From Mastigias papua (taxonomy: Eukaryota; Cnidaria; Scyphozoa; Rhizostomeae; Mastigiidae), in assembly GCA_964019165.1 (NCBI GenBank), contig OZ025281.1, positions 149,501 through 213,500 of the forward strand: 64,000 nt of DNA, given 5' to 3'. The translations under genes were made by a program, and so were the position numbers. The notes under the pieces are model-generated. The model saw only the letters and a list, made by a program, of their open reading frames with translations. It searched no databases and was not told where the DNA came from. Each line of letters begins with the position of its first letter. The stretch's first letter is position 1. Below, one piece after another: positions 59,841 to 64,000 of this stretch.

Positions 59841-62160
59841 TATTGTTTTTAATGTAAAGTCAATCAGAGTAGAGTCAGAGTACCGTAAACATCAATGTCT
59901 CCCCTTCTCTGCCTCCATGTTCTCTGCATGTTAGATAGTGATAACTACTAACAACTGATAAACGACGGATATCACTAAACAAATACAGCACCCTACATGA
60001 AGCAACAATCTCACTTCCCTATAGATCTATTATTAACGAAATATTTTCGGAGATATTTTTCTTTCAAGTATTAGAGATTTGTTTTTCACAGCCATTATTA
60101 GATCCATTATTAGAGATTGAATTTTTAAAGTCATTACTAGATCTACTATTAGAGACTTATCTTTAACGTCATAAATAGACCTATCATTAGAGATTTATTC
60201 CTTAAAGTCAATAGATTTATTATTAAAGATTTATTTTTAACGTCCCTAATAGATCTATCATTAGAAATATATCTTTTAATGCTAATAGTAGATCTACTAT
60301 TAGAGATTGACCTTTACGTCATAAATACACCTATCATTAGAGAAATATTCTAAAGGCATTAATAGATTTATTCTTACAGGTTCATTTTTTAATGTCACTA
60401 ATAGATATTATATTCCTATTATTAGAGATATATTTTTTAAGGTCATTAACAGACCTATTGTTCAGGAATTATTTCTTAAAATCATTAAGAATTATTTATT
60501 AAATCAATAATTAATTAGAATAGTTAATTGAATAATACTAATAATTTATAATTTATAATTGATTTGTTTAGTTTTATTGGATTATTTAATTAAATTAAAT
60601 AATTAGATTTATCTATTTCTTAATTTTGGAAGATATTTTTCTTTCTATTATTAGAGATTAATTTTTCAAAGTCATAAATGGATCTATTATTAGAGATTTC
60701 CTTTTAGGAGATATCTTACTTTTTAGTAACATAGATTTATTTTGTACAACCATTAATAGATCTGTTATTAGAGATTTCCTTTTTAGAGCAATTAATAGAT
60801 CTATTATTAGAGATTTATTTTTAAAGCCATAAATAGACCTTTTATTAGAGATTAATTTTTAACGGCATCGATAGCTCTATTATTTGACATTTATTTTTAG
60901 GAGATACTTTTCTTTCTATTATTAGAGATCTATTTTCTAAAGCCTTTAATGCATCTATTATTAGACTTTTTCACAGCTATTAATAGATCTTTTATTAGAG
61001 ATATATTTCTAAGGTCACTGATAGATCTAATTGGGGTTTTATTTTTCACAATCATTATTATATATATTATTAGAGATTTTGTTCTAGGAAACAGTTTTCT
61101 TTCTATTAATAGAGATTTATTCTTAAAGCCGCTCTTATATCAAATGTTAAAGATTTATTTTTATAGCTATTACTAGGTCTATTAATAGCGATTTATTTTT
61201 AAAGCTATTAATAGGACCCTATATCATAGATTTACTTTTTAACTTCATTAATAGGTTTATTATAAGTGATTTATTTTTAAAGCTATTAATAGGACCCTAT
61301 ATTATAGATTTACTTTTTAACTTCATTAAGCTATTAAAAGATCTATTATAAGAGATTTACACTTAGGATATATTGTTCTTTCTATTATTAAAGAATTATT
61401 TTTAAAAGCCATTAATAGGTCTATTACTATACAATTACTTTTTAACGCCACAAATAGATCTATTATTACAAATTAATTTTTTAAGCCCATTAATAGACCT
61501 ATTATTAAAGATTTAGTTTTAAAGCCACCAATAAACCCATTATTAGAGATTTATTTTTAAAGCCATTAATTGATCTATTAAATGAGATTTATTTTTACAA
61601 AATATTTTCTTTCTATTCTCAGATATTTATTTTTTGAAGTCATTAATAGATCAATAAATAAAGATTTAATTTTTACAGGCAATAATAGATCGATTATTAC
61701 AGAATTACTTTTAAGAGATACATTTCCTTCTAATAATATAGATCCTTTTTCAAAAACCATTAATAGATCGACTATCAGAGATTTATTTTTTAAAGACTTT
61801 AAAGCCATTAATAGATCAATTACTGGGAATTAATTTTGTAAAGCAATTGATAGATCTGTTATTAGAGATTTATTGCTTAAAGTCACTAATAGATTTATTA
61901 CTAGAGATTTACTTGTAGGATATATTTTTCCTTTAAATTAATAGATCTATTAATAGAGATTTATTTCTAGAGTAATTAATAGATCTACTATTAAAGATTT
62001 ATGTTTCTAAAACCATAAATAGATCTATTATTAGAGATTTATTTTTAAAGCCATTAGTAGATCTATCATTAGAAATTTATTGTTTAAAAGAATTAATACA
62101 TCTACTATTAGAGATTTATTTTTAGGAGATATTTTTCTTTCTATTATTAGAGCTTTTTTC
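59270..62160. repeat. Degenerate AT-rich array, about 39-bp unit
   Basis: A repeat of roughly 38-40 bp recurs with heavy decay. Typical words are AATAGATCTATTATTAGAGA and TTTATTTTTAAAGCCATT. The core AATAGATCTATT is a perfect 12-base palindrome. Copies are clear at 59290-59390 and 60020-62150, with breaks at 59400-60010 (unique DNA and a TA tract) and near 60490-60620. Some units carry an inserted GGAGATATTTTTCTTTCTAT segment, suggesting two alternating unit types. Open frames here are artefacts. Confidence 0.85.
59637..59837. repeat. TA dinucleotide microsatellite with interruptions
   Basis: TA-rich tract with TATG and TTTATA interruptions, then a pure run of about 80 bases. Confidence 0.95.
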
Positions 62161-62214
62161 AAAGCTATTAATTGATCTATTATATATTTCATATATATTT
62201 CATATTTCATATTT

Positions 62215-62505
62215 GATTTGTTTAGGGAGGGTTGTCCTTCAACGGAAGTTGTTTTTCAAGGGGCTCTCCAAAATAATAAGGAAATAGTCAACCCTTTATT
62301 GATTTTTTGAAACCACCCAGGGAGGATGCCAACTTAGACTCAGCAGAGGCTATTCCATAGTTTAGCTCCCGGAAAGAAAAACACTTTTGTCCATGTGCTG
62401 AACTTTTCTTTGGCAACCTTAAATCAGTCTCAGTGTTCCGGAGGCTGCGGGAGGAGCATGCTGAGTTTTTGGTGAAGAGGTTACACAAGTATTGAGGAGC
62501 TAAAT
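62215..62505 (-). pseudogene. CR1-like LINE C-terminal fragment
   Basis: The minus strand reads CNLFTKNSACSSRSLRNTET, LRLPKKSSAHGQKCFSFREL and ESKLASSLGGFKKSIKG. This is the end of a CR1/L2-type LINE ORF, where a (F)SFRGAKLWNSLP-like motif and a final FKK-K stretch are usual; here a small shift damages the LWNSLP part. It is inserted within, or at the edge of, the AT-rich array, as repeat units resume after 62505. Confidence 0.7.
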
Positions 62506-62589
62506 CATTATTAGAGATTTATTTCTTAAAGTCTATTTTCTAAAGTCATTAATATTTCTATTATTAGAGATTTAAATTCCTAGGCCAAA

Positions 62590-62735
62590 TACTGAACATA
62601 TGAAAAAGAGCTATCAATATTCTACTGTTAAAATTTGGAATATCATTCCAACTACTATTAGGTAGCTCCCAACTATAGATCGCTTCAAAAGAAACTAAAG
62701 GAGTTCTTAACGAGCTGATTATAAATATATTTGTT
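62590..62735 (+). pseudogene. Second CR1-like LINE C-terminal scrap
   Basis: The plus strand reads KKSYQYSTVKIWNIIPTTIR, a stop, then LPTIDRFKR before decay. The K-WN-IP--IR and FKR--KE pattern is the common C-terminus of CR1-type LINEs. It has the opposite strand to the fragment at 62215-62505 and different wording, so it is a separate insertion. Confidence 0.55.
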
Positions 62736-62912
62736 AATTCGAAAACACGATGCCCTGGAAGAACATTATCTATAGATCTATATCTATGTATCTACTCTAT
62801 TTCTTTTTGTATTTTTAGATCATTGTAAATGTCGTTTATTTAGGAACTGTATGTACTACTCATATAAGAAGCTTAAGGGTAGAATCGTATATAGATAATA
62901 TTTTATCATATA

Positions 62913-62941
62913 ATCATATCATATCATATCATATCATATCA
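62913..62941. repeat. ATATC pentanucleotide repeat
   Basis: About six copies of ATATC in a row. Confidence 0.9.
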
Positions 62942-63312
62942 AGTATCCAGCAAACCGAAAACTTTACACAGAAAGATTGACAAACACCGTCTGATGCAAA
63001 AAAAGGGCAGAAGCACGTGTCGGCCGATGTTAAGAATCCATTTTTTCACAATTCCGGCTTTAGACATTGCAGAGCAGCCGTAAGAGGTATGTAATCAAAC
63101 CGCAAAGTGTTTTGTGTTGTAATTTCTGCCCGATTCGCAGTGTCGCAGCTTTACTGCATATTCTTGACTTTCATGATGAGAGGTTTCCAATGACATATAG
63201 CTTATTGGCAAATTCTGTGCAGCGTATTTTTACCAGTCGCCGAAAACTCTATACCATCCAAATATTGACTTGGATTGGCCCCTTCATTTTCACAGAAATA
63301 ATCCACCAATCA
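62942..63312. other. Non-coding stretch
   Basis: A plus-strand frame at 63067-63318 is open for 83 codons but shows no motif I recognise. Confidence 0.5.
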
Positions 63313-63926
63313 AAATGAATCCCTACCCCCACATCGGGATGCAGTTGGGGATTGGTAATGCAATGTGAACAAAACCTGACAAATACCCCCACTATATAGG
63401 GCATATTTTTGTGGAGAACAGATAACAATCCTCCACTCTCTGAGGATAGTTCGACCCCAAATTAAGAAGTTGTGTATAGCAACAGGTCAATCAAAAACAG
63501 ACAAGCTTTTCATTTTGAATTCGATTACCTTTAATTTGCAGTTCATAAAATTTCAAAGGATGCCCTAATCGGTTATCATTCTAGCGGATATCACAATAAG
63601 CCATGAAGCAAACCAGTCGGTGGTCTCATTTAAATAAGAAGGGAAAGGACTAAAAATGATACATGAAAGTGATTGAGGTAGCAGCTATTTTTGAATGAAG
63701 CATATTTGCATAATGGATTACCTAGAAGTCATTTCAGCCACAATGGTCTCCATCTTGGATTTCAAACTACGAATCCCCACCTAAAACCCCACACTGCTCA
63801 GTGGAAATACCAAAATGTGCCGATCCCCCATATAATGAGGGCACAAAAGGCAGCTAAAAGGCCTAACAACCCCTATCAATTCCCACATGTCCCGAGGTAG
63901 GGGTGAGTGTTCATTTTGACTGGTGC
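63313..63926. repeat. Possible inverted-repeat (MITE-like) element
   Basis: The plus strand from 63313 (CAAAATGAATCCCTACCCCC) resembles the minus strand from 63926 (CAAAATGAACACTCACCCCT) at roughly 70 percent over the first 45 bases. It stays similar in patches over about 120 bases, with ACCCCCACTATATAGGGCAT facing GCCCTCATTATATGGGGGAT. No clear target duplication is seen. Confidence 0.4.
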
Positions 63927-64000
63927 ATAACATATATCCAAATAAAGAACGAGAACAAAACAACTTACTTGTAAAACAATGGTGTCACTAGTGAGAACTA

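Noticed and set aside
59387..59857. Open frames of up to 156 codons on both strands
   Set aside because: Most of each frame is a TA tract and the remainder has no motif.

Overview
The window looks like repeat-dominated, AT-rich nuclear DNA of an invertebrate metazoan. The evidence is the repeat repertoire: RTE-, CR1-like and Penelope-type retroelements, Ty3/gypsy LTR elements, long satellites, and one candidate spliced exon resembling a TRP-channel pore. I see no bacterial genes, rRNA or tRNA. The phylum cannot be fixed from sequence alone. Almost every long reading frame belongs to a mobile element or is an artefact of a satellite.

Layout. (1) 1-7650: four decayed RTE-type LINE copies. Copy B (minus) sits inside copy A (plus) between CTAATAT direct repeats; copies C and D (plus) follow. 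(2) 7650-9490: non-coding DNA with small repeats. (3) 9490-24480: a nest of gypsy elements. A minus-strand 'outer' element (LTRs 10286-10579 and 24008-24301) lies next to pieces of a third gypsy gag. Its integrase is split by a plus-strand 'inner' element of 6886 bp (LTRs 12473-12669 and 19162-19358, CATG target duplication). (4) 24480-29296: a CR1 scrap, a TA microsatellite, a candidate TRP-like exon and a fifth RTE copy. (5) 29297-48700: about 19.4 kb of a 71-bp satellite with higher-order structure. (6) 48700-51230: unique DNA, then the 3' end of a CR1-like LINE and the 3' end of a Penelope-like element. (7) 51231-57930: about 6.7 kb of a 54-bp satellite that runs in frame into the endonuclease of a PHD-finger LINE (57931-58427). 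(8) 58430-64000: a transposase C-terminus, a degenerate AT-rich ~39-bp array, two more CR1 scraps and a possible inverted-repeat element.

How the parts relate. Both gypsy elements share one plan: gag with a CCHC knuckle, a -1 frameshift site, a MYND-like zinc finger fused ahead of the aspartic protease, RT, RNase H, integrase, and a C-terminal tail with a conserved end. Neither is intact. The outer copy has in-frame stops, two frameshifts and the inner insertion. The inner copy has lost the RT catalytic motif yet keeps LTRs differing at one base. The observations I rate highest are the MYND-protease fusion, the paired frameshift signals, and the 54-bp satellite apparently born from LINE endonuclease coding sequence.
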